The translations under genes and the position numbers were made by a program. The notes under the pieces were generated by a model. The model ran no database searches, was not told the DNA's origin, and saw only the letters and a program-made list of their open reading frames with translations. A DNA stretch of 64,000 nucleotides from Marininema halotolerans (GTDB taxonomy: Bacteria > Bacillota > Bacilli > Thermoactinomycetales > DSM-45169), in NCBI RefSeq assembly GCF_900116235.1, contig NZ_FPAA01000012.1, positions 1 to 64,000 of the forward strand, in the 5' to 3' direction. Below, one piece after another: positions 26,159 to 33,976 of the stretch (positions are counted from its first letter, which is position 1; each line of letters opens with the position of its first letter).

Positions 26159-26746
26159 ATGAACGGAAATAAGTTACAATTGCTATCGATCGGTTCTCAA
26201 AAAGTACATGCATTTTGGACCGTGACATCTTCTCGTAATGAAATGCTAAAATCGTATGTGAAAGATAACATGGATCAGGCACTGGTTGGTGTTCGTCTGA
26301 TCGATCTCGATTCGGTACCTGATCCCCATCACCATGTAACCAATTACCGTGATGTGTTTGTGAAAAAAGGGTCTAATTCCTGTTACATTAACCATGTCAC
26401 ACCAGGTCACCGGTATGTTGCTAATTTAGGTGTTTTTCACAATGGACACTTCTTTCCCGTTCTTCGTTCCAATACGATCGTGATGCCAGGATTGAAGAAG
26501 GAACCGTCCACGAGTGAACCTATGCTTAAAACGGCTGCTTGCGGATCGCCCAAGGCAAGTGCTTTTAGCAGCTATTTTACCGTTTCGAACTATGCGGATC
26601 CGTATAATCCAGCCGGTATTGGTGCCTACGCCCTTACGACCTATAGTTTCCCCTTCCGGTTGGCAGCATATAGTCCACAACCCTTTACCATCAATGCCTA
26701 CCGAAACAACATCAATATATGGCGATTGAGCCATTATCGGTGTTAG
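26159..26746 (+). CDS. DUF4912 domain protein 1
   Basis: A 195-residue protein whose first 120 residues form a DUF4912-type domain: 'HAFWTVTSSRNEML', then 'LVGVRLIDLDSV', then 'CYINHVTPGHRYVANLGVF' and 'FFPVLRSNTIVMP'. In other bacteria DUF4912 genes often sit next to GH57 and GT4 polysaccharide genes, as they do here. The C-terminal 70 residues are Tyr/Pro/Ala-rich and look disordered or coat-like. The ATG follows GGAGGG. It is followed by a terminator. Confidence 0.75.
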   Translation: MNGNKLQLLSIGSQKVHAFWTVTSSRNEMLKSYVKDNMDQALVGVRLIDLDSVPDPHHHVTNYRDVFVKKGSNSCYINHVTPGHRYVANLGVFHNGHFFPVLRSNTIVMPGLKKEPSTSEPMLKTAACGSPKASAFSSYFTVSNYADPYNPAGIGAYALTTYSFPFRLAAYSPQPFTINAYRNNINIWRLSHYRC

Positions 26747-27080
26747 AGTAAGCCGCGTCCTTAAGGTAACAGGATATCAATGAGTTCCTGACTACTTAGG
26801 GGGTGGAGGGAAGGCGCTTTTTTATAAAAGTGCCTTCTTTTTAGTGGATTGGACAAACAACCTGGCTAGGTTAACAACTAAGAGATGGCTGAGGTGCTAA
26901 CTTCAGTTGTTGATCAACCTGAAGTTGAGGGATGAGGATAGATGGGCACAAGGAAAGATCAGCAAAGAATAACGATACCCCTGAAGCATAATTTATAACA
27001 TGTGTAGAAATAAGTGCTTTTCCTTCATTAAATAATTGTGAATGGATGTTCGTACGATTAGTAGAAGGAGTGACATCTTA
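26747..27080. other. 334-base intergenic region between the two DUF4912 genes
   Basis: It contains the terminator at 26810-26843, an inverted repeat at 26899-26926 built around a 10-base palindrome, and a sigma-K-like -10 (CATAATTTA, 26987-26995) without a matching -35 at 16 bases. I see no gene. Confidence 0.55.
26810..26843 (+). terminator. Intrinsic terminator after DUF4912 gene 1
   Basis: A 12-bp stem with one G-T pair (26810-26821 with 26826-26837), a 4-base loop and T5. Confidence 0.9.
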
Positions 27081-27632
27081 ATGTTGAAAGAATTACTAGT
27101 AATACAGAAAGAAAGAAAATTGACTAATAAAGATGCAGAGCAATATGGATTACCGATTCAAGAACTAGAAAGTAAACTTCGATTTTATCATCTGAAAAAC
27201 TACCAACGATTGGCCTCCCAAAACAATGGGGTATCTTCCACTTTCACGGTCCCTTCATCACAACCGACTCCAGCGGAGAATGGGAGGCATTTGCCGGAAA
27301 GTTACGGAATAAATGCCCTTGGGTTGCTTGCTTATGGGTCCACAGAACTTTTTGCCTTTTGGGAATGGACCGTCTCATGGAACCATATGAAGGAAATGTA
27401 TGATTCTTTGAGTAAAGAGGAAGTTCATTATGGACTTTACTTATATAGGATGGCTGAGGGATTCTCAGACATGAATCAAAAGCAATTTGTCAGAAAAATA
27501 GACGTTTCATCCAATTGCTCCTGTTACATAATTTCCGACCTAGAAACTGACCATCTTTATAGAGCATCGCTCGAGCTTCAGCGTGGAGAATGGACCTTTC
27601 CCATTTTACATTCACCTTGTGTACGTTTATAA
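27081..27632 (+). CDS. DUF4912 domain protein 2
   Basis: A 183-residue protein starting at ATG 27081 (GAAGGAG ten bases upstream). Residues 1-50 form a helical region that resembles the Rho N-terminal/SAP-like module often found with this domain. Residues about 80-180 repeat the DUF4912 pattern: 'LFAFWEWTVSWNHM', 'HYGLYLYRMAEG', 'CSCYIISDLETDHLYRASL', 'WTFPILHSPCV'. The downstream GH57/GT4 gene starts 25 bases after the stop, so the two are probably in one operon. Confidence 0.75.
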   Translation: MLKELLVIQKERKLTNKDAEQYGLPIQELESKLRFYHLKNYQRLASQNNGVSSTFTVPSSQPTPAENGRHLPESYGINALGLLAYGSTELFAFWEWTVSWNHMKEMYDSLSKEEVHYGLYLYRMAEGFSDMNQKQFVRKIDVSSNCSCYIISDLETDHLYRASLELQRGEWTFPILHSPCVRL

Positions 27633-27657
27633 CGATAGGGAAGCAAGGGGGATTCTT

Positions 27658-30387
27658 ATGTCAGAAGTGGGTAATGTTTCACTCGTTTTTACCTCGCATT
27701 TACCCTTTCTGCTTCAGGGCGATCACTCGGAGACCTTTGAGGCGCAATGGATTTATGAAACCATAGTCGACTCGTATGTTCCTTTCCTTCAGATGATCGA
27801 TACCTTCCTCATGGATGGGTTGGATTTCCACCTTACTTGGGCAGTGTCTCCTACATTACTTTCTCTTCTTCAGCATCCGGTTGTTCAACAACGATGCCAC
27901 TCCTATATGACTGCACGCATTCAGATCGGGGAGAGGGAGAAGAAACGAACCAAAAATGACCCCAAAAAATATCGGTTAGCCACTCATTATTTAATCGAAT
28001 CATACAAAAGATCAAATTATTTAAAACGGATTCAATTTAATTTAATCAACAAAATGATACAGCTAAAGGAGCGAAGGGGGATCGATCTGATTACGATGTT
28101 GGCAACGTCCCCTTGCGCTTCCTTGCTAACAAAAGAGTCATTGGACTACCAACTTTGTGTGGCGGTTGACTCCTTTCAAGAGCTCCTCGGATGTCATCCC
28201 AAAGGCGTGATGCTTCCAAAAGACATTCATCCCATGAATATTTCAACCCTTTTATCAAAACAGGGGATGACCTACGCATTACTTGATGGTGAGCTAACGT
28301 CAAAGCAGCATACCGTTGTGTTTCAGGCAAAAAAAGAGGAGCATGAGTCGCCTGTGACATTCTTTATTTCTAATTTTACAAGAAGTCGTCCATGTTGTTC
28401 ACAAGATAACGAGAATTCACAGAGAGTGTATCGCGATCCATTAAGTGATATAGGTTTTTCCTTGAAAGACGCGCCTGCTTTTATGAACTTTTCATATTGT
28501 CGCAAAGGGGATTCATCAGAGGTTGAACCGTTATATGATGTTAAAGTAGCGATGCAACAAGCAAGAAGGGATGCAAGAATTGACCTGAAGGAATGGAGCC
28601 ATACCATTTGTAGGGAGAAAGAACAAGGGATGGGGACCGAGGGAGTAGTGATCCCATTCGTATTGGAGAATTTTGGTGGGTATTGGTATGAGGGACATCA
28701 TTATTTAGATCAGATGATTCGAGGGCTTGCTCAACATTCATCACTTTCTCTAACCAGCTTTTCTAAATGGAATTATTGCGATTTTGAAGTAAAAGGGAGC
28801 AAACTGCCGATTCGTGTACATCATCCAGTGATTCTCGAACAATATGCATGGGTGTTGCGACATCTCCCTATTGCTGAGCAACAGTGGTTACAATTGATGA
28901 AGGAATACCCTGATCCGATTCCGATAGAACATCGTGCACTTCAACAGGCATGTCGAGAACTACTTTTAGCCCAAAGCGGTGACTGGATGGACATGGCTCG
29001 GTCAGAGAAGGTATCTAAATATGGCACGAACCGAATCCACCATCATCTAACCGCATTTCAGGAGATAGTCACCCTTTTGCGGATGAACCAGATCGATTCG
29101 GAGACCCTAACGCGATGGGAGCAAGCGACTCCGATTTTCCCCAATCTATCCCTTCCCAATCGGAATCCTGCCGCCCCTATTTTTCATAAAAAGAATCGTC
29201 CAGCTCTGCGGGTCCTTATGCTTTGTTGGGAGTTTCCTCCCTTCCATATTGGCGGGTTAGCGACGGCTGTTTATCAATTGTCTCGGCATTTGGTGCAATA
29301 CAATATTGAGGTGCACCTGATTACTTATCAGCCACCTGAATCTGCTGCCTATGAAGAAGTAGAAGGGGTGCATGTCTATCGGGTAGCCACTTGCTTTGAT
29401 CAGGAAGAAGCCTCTTTTGATGATTGGATTTTTCAATTAAATTTAGCGATGATGAATAAGGTGCAGTGCCTGATCGCACAAGGACTTCGCATGGATATCG
29501 TGCATGGTCATGAGTGGCTGATCAGTTATGTGGCGCAGGAGCTTCAACGTCAATATGGTCTTCCTTTTGTGTATACCATGCATGGCATAGATAAGGTGAA
29601 ATGTGATGAAGTAAAGAGTTCACCTAATCAAAAGGTTCATCAACATGAAACCTCCTTGGTATCCATTGCACAAAAGGTGATCGTATGTAGCCGATGTATC
29701 CATCAAGGGGTTACCAACACCTTTCATCCAATCAAGAAAAAAGTGGTGACGATTCCGAATGGCGTGATGGTACCGCCTCCCCCAGAAGATGAGGTGATCG
29801 CTGCTGTACAGGAGAAGCGAAACCAATATGCACTACCTTGGGAGCGAGTGGTATTGTTTGCTGGTCGTTTGCTCATCGAAAAGGGAATTACCCTTCTGGT
29901 TGAGGCGATTCCCTATGTATTACAAAAGCATCCGGAAGCGAAATTTGTTCTATGTGGGGCTGGGCAGTTGGAAGAGTATTTAGTAAATAGAACAACAGAA
30001 TTGGGTGTATCGGATAAAGTCATGTTTACTGGATTTGTTGATACGGAATCCCTTCACATCCTTTATCAAATTGCTGAAATATTTGTCTTGCCCAGTATTC
30101 ATGAACCCTTTGGCATTACGGTATTAGAGGCCATGTCCTATAAGACACCGGTTATTGTAACCGACTCCTGTGGTCCTGGGGAATTGGTGCAACATCAAGT
30201 AAATGGGCTGACGATTCTCTCAGGAAATTTAAACTCCCTGATCGATCAAATCAACTGGGCCTTGGAGAACCCTGAGAAAACACACACCATGGCTTGGAAA
30301 GCATACAATACATTGCGAAGCGAGTACAATTGGAAACGAATCGCCGTTCAAACAATCGATGTCTATCAAGAGGCCTACCATCGTTAA
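27658..30387 (+). CDS. GH57-like / GT4 glycosyltransferase fusion protein 1
   Basis: A 909-residue protein with two parts. The first about 500 residues follow the GH57/DUF1957 alpha-glucan branching enzyme layout ('FTSHLPFLLQG' at the start, 'YHP'-like and 'ENFGGYWYEG' motifs later). At about 184 the usual 'LPEC' nucleophile motif reads 'LPKD', and the usual 'DAELFGHWW' aspartate is missing near 330, so hydrolase or branching activity looks lost. From about residue 515 it is a GT4 (GT-B) glycosyltransferase with 'CWEFPPFHIGGLA', 'FAGRLLIEKG' and an EX7E motif 'EPFGITVLE' near 815. The start ATG 27658 follows AAGGGGG. Confidence 0.85.
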   Translation: MSEVGNVSLVFTSHLPFLLQGDHSETFEAQWIYETIVDSYVPFLQMIDTFLMDGLDFHLTWAVSPTLLSLLQHPVVQQRCHSYMTARIQIGEREKKRTKNDPKKYRLATHYLIESYKRSNYLKRIQFNLINKMIQLKERRGIDLITMLATSPCASLLTKESLDYQLCVAVDSFQELLGCHPKGVMLPKDIHPMNISTLLSKQGMTYALLDGELTSKQHTVVFQAKKEEHESPVTFFISNFTRSRPCCSQDNENSQRVYRDPLSDIGFSLKDAPAFMNFSYCRKGDSSEVEPLYDVKVAMQQARRDARIDLKEWSHTICREKEQGMGTEGVVIPFVLENFGGYWYEGHHYLDQMIRGLAQHSSLSLTSFSKWNYCDFEVKGSKLPIRVHHPVILEQYAWVLRHLPIAEQQWLQLMKEYPDPIPIEHRALQQACRELLLAQSGDWMDMARSEKVSKYGTNRIHHHLTAFQEIVTLLRMNQIDSETLTRWEQATPIFPNLSLPNRNPAAPIFHKKNRPALRVLMLCWEFPPFHIGGLATAVYQLSRHLVQYNIEVHLITYQPPESAAYEEVEGVHVYRVATCFDQEEASFDDWIFQLNLAMMNKVQCLIAQGLRMDIVHGHEWLISYVAQELQRQYGLPFVYTMHGIDKVKCDEVKSSPNQKVHQHETSLVSIAQKVIVCSRCIHQGVTNTFHPIKKKVVTIPNGVMVPPPPEDEVIAAVQEKRNQYALPWERVVLFAGRLLIEKGITLLVEAIPYVLQKHPEAKFVLCGAGQLEEYLVNRTTELGVSDKVMFTGFVDTESLHILYQIAEIFVLPSIHEPFGITVLEAMSYKTPVIVTDSCGPGELVQHQVNGLTILSGNLNSLIDQINWALENPEKTHTMAWKAYNTLRSEYNWKRIAVQTIDVYQEAYHR

Positions 30388-30416
30388 CGGTTGTTTATCT
30401 TGCGTGTTTTTGGAAG

Positions 30417-30458
30417 AACAGTCCCTAATCAATCGGCGCTAATTGATTAGGGACTGTT
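30417..30458 (+). repeat. Perfect 17-bp inverted repeat
   Basis: Arms 30417-30433 and 30442-30458 pair perfectly around an 8-base loop, between the GT4 fusion stop and the ribosome binding site of the TPP enzyme gene. There is no T tract, so it is not a standard terminator. It may act as an attenuator, an mRNA stabiliser or a protein-binding site. Confidence 0.8.
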
Positions 30459-30473
30459 GATGGGGGTGAATAA

Positions 30474-32030
30474 TTGGGCCAATACAATGGAGTGGAAATT
30501 GCGGCCTTTGGCTTATTAGATGCCCAGATTCATTCTGCCTTTGGCGTTTATGGATATCCAGCCAATGAAGCCGGAGAATGTCTGTCCCATCGCTTTGATC
30601 ATTTTCATTGGAGTGTCAACGAAAAAGTTTCCTTCGAACTGGCGCTAGGTGTATCTGCCGCAGGGTACCGTGCAGGGGTGATTATAAAACAAGCGGGAAT
30701 GAATATTTTATATGATCCGTTAGTGAATGCGGTGGTGCATGGAATTGGTGGGGGGCTGGTCATTCTTTCGATGGATGATATCGGTTGTACAAAATCAACG
30801 GTGGAACAGGATTCGCGTCAACTTGCACAAGTGGCAGGGGTTCCTGTATTTGACCCTAGCTCAGCAAGGGAGGTTCGTGACACCATCCCCTATGCCTTTA
30901 CTTTATCAGAAACATGTTCCGTTCCGGTATTAGTACGAATAAGTTCGCGATTGCGTTCGAGTTCAATGACTTGTCGTGAAGAGGGTTCAGTGAAAAAACC
31001 ACTTCAAACGGAACATCGTGTTAATAAAAAGATTGCCAGTCATTTATCTAAAATAGGGAGAATGCAATATTACACCGAGAAGAAGCTACCACATATTCGG
31101 TCCTATATGGAAGCTTTTTATGGAGAACCTACGATGGATGAGTTAACAGAGGGAAACGTCGGGGTGATTACTTGCGGTGGTTGCTGTGAATTGCTGCAAG
31201 AATTAGCGTTACCTTATCAATCCCTGACAGCTTCATGGCCATTGCCCGAGAAAAAGATTCTTTCATTTCTTAAACGATATGAAAACATACTGGTTATTGA
31301 AGAACCCAACAATTTTTTAGAAAACCAACTGTGTGCCCTGGTGCATCGGTACGCGATTGGGACAAGAATTTTGGGTAGAAATCATGGCATGCTTCCCTCA
31401 AATGGTTTCCACAGCGTTGAGCGAATCCGCTTGGTGGTCGAGGGGTTACAGCAACAAGAGGTGATCCTACCCCATCAAAGGGAGCCGGCAATTCGCGGAA
31501 AAAAACCTCCAGAAACCTACCCCCCACTTGTTCATATCTATCAAGAATTATCGCAAGTAACCAAGGAAAAAGATGTGCGTGTAGCAGTGGATGTCGGTTC
31601 ATCCATGTCCCTCATGCATCCTCCCTACGATATCGCGGAATGGGGATATTGTTTGGGATCGCCCATAAGTGTAGCAACCGGATTAGCACGTTGTGGTGAA
31701 CGAGCCATGGCTGTGATCGGAGACTATGCTTTTATTCATAGTGGGATCCAATCCTTGATGGAAGCGGTTGATCAGCAACAAGATGTGATGGTCATCATTA
31801 TTCATGATGGAATCTCAAGGCGGACAGGTGGGCAGCCCCATTTATTAAGAGCGAGAGAGACCAACTTAACCCCATCCTCAATGGAATTATTTATTCGTGC
31901 ATGTGGTGTGACGCATGTTGAAATCGATTCGGTGACAGCAAAGACGCCCCTTGCTACGATTCGTGAGAAGATGATTACACTTCTCAAGAAAAAAGGGGTT
32001 GCAGTAACTGTGTTTACGTTATTTGAATAA
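30474..32030 (+). CDS. TPP enzyme resembling indolepyruvate ferredoxin oxidoreductase alpha subunit
   Basis: A 518-residue protein with the IorA layout: an N-terminal pyrimidine-type domain ('GVYGYPANEAGE', 'WSVNEKVSFELALG', 'IIKQAGMNILYDPL') and a C-terminal TPP domain ('GDYAFIHSG' near 424, 'RRTGGQPH' near 450). IorA proteins normally end in cysteine clusters for two 4Fe-4S centres and pair with IorB. Here the protein stops at 'VFTLFE' without such clusters and no iorB is nearby. It may therefore be a non-oxidative 2-oxoacid decarboxylase, which is inference. TTG 30474 is taken as start because GGGGGTGA lies just upstream. Confidence 0.75.
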   Translation: MGQYNGVEIAAFGLLDAQIHSAFGVYGYPANEAGECLSHRFDHFHWSVNEKVSFELALGVSAAGYRAGVIIKQAGMNILYDPLVNAVVHGIGGGLVILSMDDIGCTKSTVEQDSRQLAQVAGVPVFDPSSAREVRDTIPYAFTLSETCSVPVLVRISSRLRSSSMTCREEGSVKKPLQTEHRVNKKIASHLSKIGRMQYYTEKKLPHIRSYMEAFYGEPTMDELTEGNVGVITCGGCCELLQELALPYQSLTASWPLPEKKILSFLKRYENILVIEEPNNFLENQLCALVHRYAIGTRILGRNHGMLPSNGFHSVERIRLVVEGLQQQEVILPHQREPAIRGKKPPETYPPLVHIYQELSQVTKEKDVRVAVDVGSSMSLMHPPYDIAEWGYCLGSPISVATGLARCGERAMAVIGDYAFIHSGIQSLMEAVDQQQDVMVIIIHDGISRRTGGQPHLLRARETNLTPSSMELFIRACGVTHVEIDSVTAKTPLATIREKMITLLKKKGVAVTVFTLFE

Positions 32031-32034
32031 GATG

Positions 32035-32063
32035 AAATGCCCCTTCAGCGAAGGGGCATTTTT
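32035..32063 (+). terminator. Terminator between convergent genes
   Basis: An 11-bp stem (32035-32045 with 32051-32061) and TTTTT on the plus side. It overlaps the stop of the minus-strand gene and may work weakly in both directions. Confidence 0.85.
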
Positions 32064-33114
32064 AAGTGAAGGGTGAGTGCTTACATTGATTCGTAATAAT
32101 TGATCGATCGATGTGGGTATGATCGTCAATCCATGTGTAGTGGCAGACAATACATTGGTCAAGATGGACGTTGTTCCCGACATTCACATGACTCCATACA
32201 ATCGTATTGGATAGGATGCTGTCTTGAGAGATGGTCACATGGTCACCCAGAATGGTGTGGGGACGGATACGAACATGGGGGCCGATTTTACAGTGTGCAC
32301 CAATATAGGTAGGCGGTTCAATTTCTACAGTTGGATGAATTTCTGTGCTGGGATCAATCATAATGTGATCGGTAGAGAAGAGTTTATTAATAGTGGGAAA
32401 TTGATGGTGTTGGCAAAGCATATCAAACTGTGTTTGACAGTAGCTCTTTAGGGAACCGATGTCTCTCCAATAGCTTTCGGATGAATAACCATAGAGGGGG
32501 ATTCCCTTTTGCAATAGGTTGGGAAATACATCTTTGCCAAAGTCAATTTTTTGCCGAGGAGGGATTGTTTCTAAAATAGTGGGTTCTAAAATATAGATTC
32601 CTGTATTAATTGCGTTTAAATGAAGGGGTGGATCCTTCGGTTTTTCGATGAATTGAATAATTTTTCCTTGATCGTTTGTTTTTACAACACCAAACAAGGA
32701 AGGGTCCTCAGCTTGTGTCAGGATGAGTGTAGCGATCCCCTTTTTTTGCTGATGGAACTGAATGGCTTTGTTTATATCAATGGTAGCGATATTATCACAA
32801 CTAATGACAAGAAAGGGTTCATCCAAAAAATATTCACAGTTTTTCACCCCACCCGCAGTACCCAGCGGTGTTGCTTCATCAAAATAGGTAATGGTTACAC
32901 CAAGCGATTCACCATTGCCAAAGTAATCTTTAATTTGGTCGCTTTTGTAATTCACCGTCATTGCGATATCGGTAATTCCGTAGGACATTAAATAATGGAT
33001 GATATATTCTAAGCAAGGTCGACTAAGGATCGGAACCATCGGCTTGGGTAGATGATTGGTTAATGGACGGAGACGTGTGCCTTGTCCCCCTGCCATAATG
33101 ACGGCTTTTTTCAT
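32062..33114 (-). CDS. Sugar-nucleotidyltransferase (NDP-sugar pyrophosphorylase)
   Basis: A 350-residue enzyme with the nucleotidyltransferase signature 'GGQGTRLRPLTNHLPKPM' at 9-26, 'DEATPLGTAGGVKNC' near 80 and 'NTGIYILEP' near 171, followed by left-handed beta-helix hexapeptide repeats from about 250. It couples a sugar-1-phosphate to NTP, most like mannose-1-phosphate guanylyltransferases, but the sugar cannot be read. It is the last of four minus-strand genes and would supply activated sugar to the GT4 fusions. Confidence 0.88.
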   Translation of the reverse strand: MKKAVIMAGGQGTRLRPLTNHLPKPMVPILSRPCLEYIIHYLMSYGITDIAMTVNYKSDQIKDYFGNGESLGVTITYFDEATPLGTAGGVKNCEYFLDEPFLVISCDNIATIDINKAIQFHQQKKGIATLILTQAEDPSLFGVVKTNDQGKIIQFIEKPKDPPLHLNAINTGIYILEPTILETIPPRQKIDFGKDVFPNLLQKGIPLYGYSSESYWRDIGSLKSYCQTQFDMLCQHHQFPTINKLFSTDHIMIDPSTEIHPTVEIEPPTYIGAHCKIGPHVRIRPHTILGDHVTISQDSILSNTIVWSHVNVGNNVHLDQCIVCHYTWIDDHTHIDRSIITNQCKHSPFT

Positions 33115-33174
33115 CGATTATCCCTCCAACAACACTCCGGGTAGACCCTGTGTAAACAGAGTATGCACGGAAGA

Positions 33175-33963
33175 TCAGGAGGCGACAATCATTGTACAAT
33201 TGGGTGAGTGCTCAATGACATGCTGAATGTCCACTGGAATGGGCTCTCCAAGGGGATCGATTTTAAAGAGTGACTTTCCATAATAGTTTTGATATAGCAG
33301 AAGGATTTCTTTGAAATGAGGGAGGTCATTGTGTAAATCCTCGCGATTAAATGAGAAAAGTAGCGTGCCAATTTTGTCTTTCACCAATTGGGTGAGACCC
33401 ATCAGAGTTTGTAATTCGTCCCCCTTCACATCAATTTTGATGAGGTCAATGTATGGTAAATGATAGAGGTGTTCATCGAGGGATACTCCATGAATTTCTT
33501 CATTCGCTTCAACGGTATCGGCGAAGTGAGGTGGATAACGATGAGAGGGATTTTTAAATGCGTGTTCGTTAATCCATTGGTTATGAGTATGAAGGGTGAT
33601 GGGAGCATCGTCAGAAAAAGGAGCAAGGGAGTGGGATGTTACCCGATCTTGATAGTGATTAATAAAAATATTATCAGTGAGATACCGATAACAGTAGGGG
33701 TCGGCTTCATAGCTGAGGCATTTTCCCTTCCCGCCAACAAGACTTGCCATGAGGAGGGAGAAATAACCAATCGTGGCCCCTATATCGACAACAATTTGAC
33801 CTCTTGTCAAGTGATTGACTAAGAAGGAGGTCAGTGAAGGATCGATCTGTCCTTCTACCATCAACTGAGGAATGATGCTTTGTTCATCCGCTGGTGCAAT
33901 CAGGGTACCTGCATGCTTAGTCTGTATGAGGAGGCGATTTCCCCCGATATAGGTCCCATACAT
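33175..33963 (-). CDS. FkbM family methyltransferase
   Basis: A 262-residue SAM-dependent methyltransferase of the FkbM type. The SAM motif is 'VVDIGATIGYFSLL' near 67, and 'IDLIKIDVKGDELQTLMG' near 180 is the FkbM hallmark (usually 'IDxxKIDVEG'). FkbM enzymes O-methylate sugars and polyketides, so a sugar or glycan target fits the neighbours. The start is moved to the ATG at 33963 because AAGGAGGG stands just before it. The GT4 fusion gene ends 13 bases upstream. Confidence 0.85.
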   Translation of the reverse strand: MYGTYIGGNRLLIQTKHAGTLIAPADEQSIIPQLMVEGQIDPSLTSFLVNHLTRGQIVVDIGATIGYFSLLMASLVGGKGKCLSYEADPYCYRYLTDNIFINHYQDRVTSHSLAPFSDDAPITLHTHNQWINEHAFKNPSHRYPPHFADTVEANEEIHGVSLDEHLYHLPYIDLIKIDVKGDELQTLMGLTQLVKDKIGTLLFSFNREDLHNDLPHFKEILLLYQNYYGKSLFKIDPLGEPIPVDIQHVIEHSPNCTMIVAS

Positions 33964-33976
33964 CAATGATCCCTCC

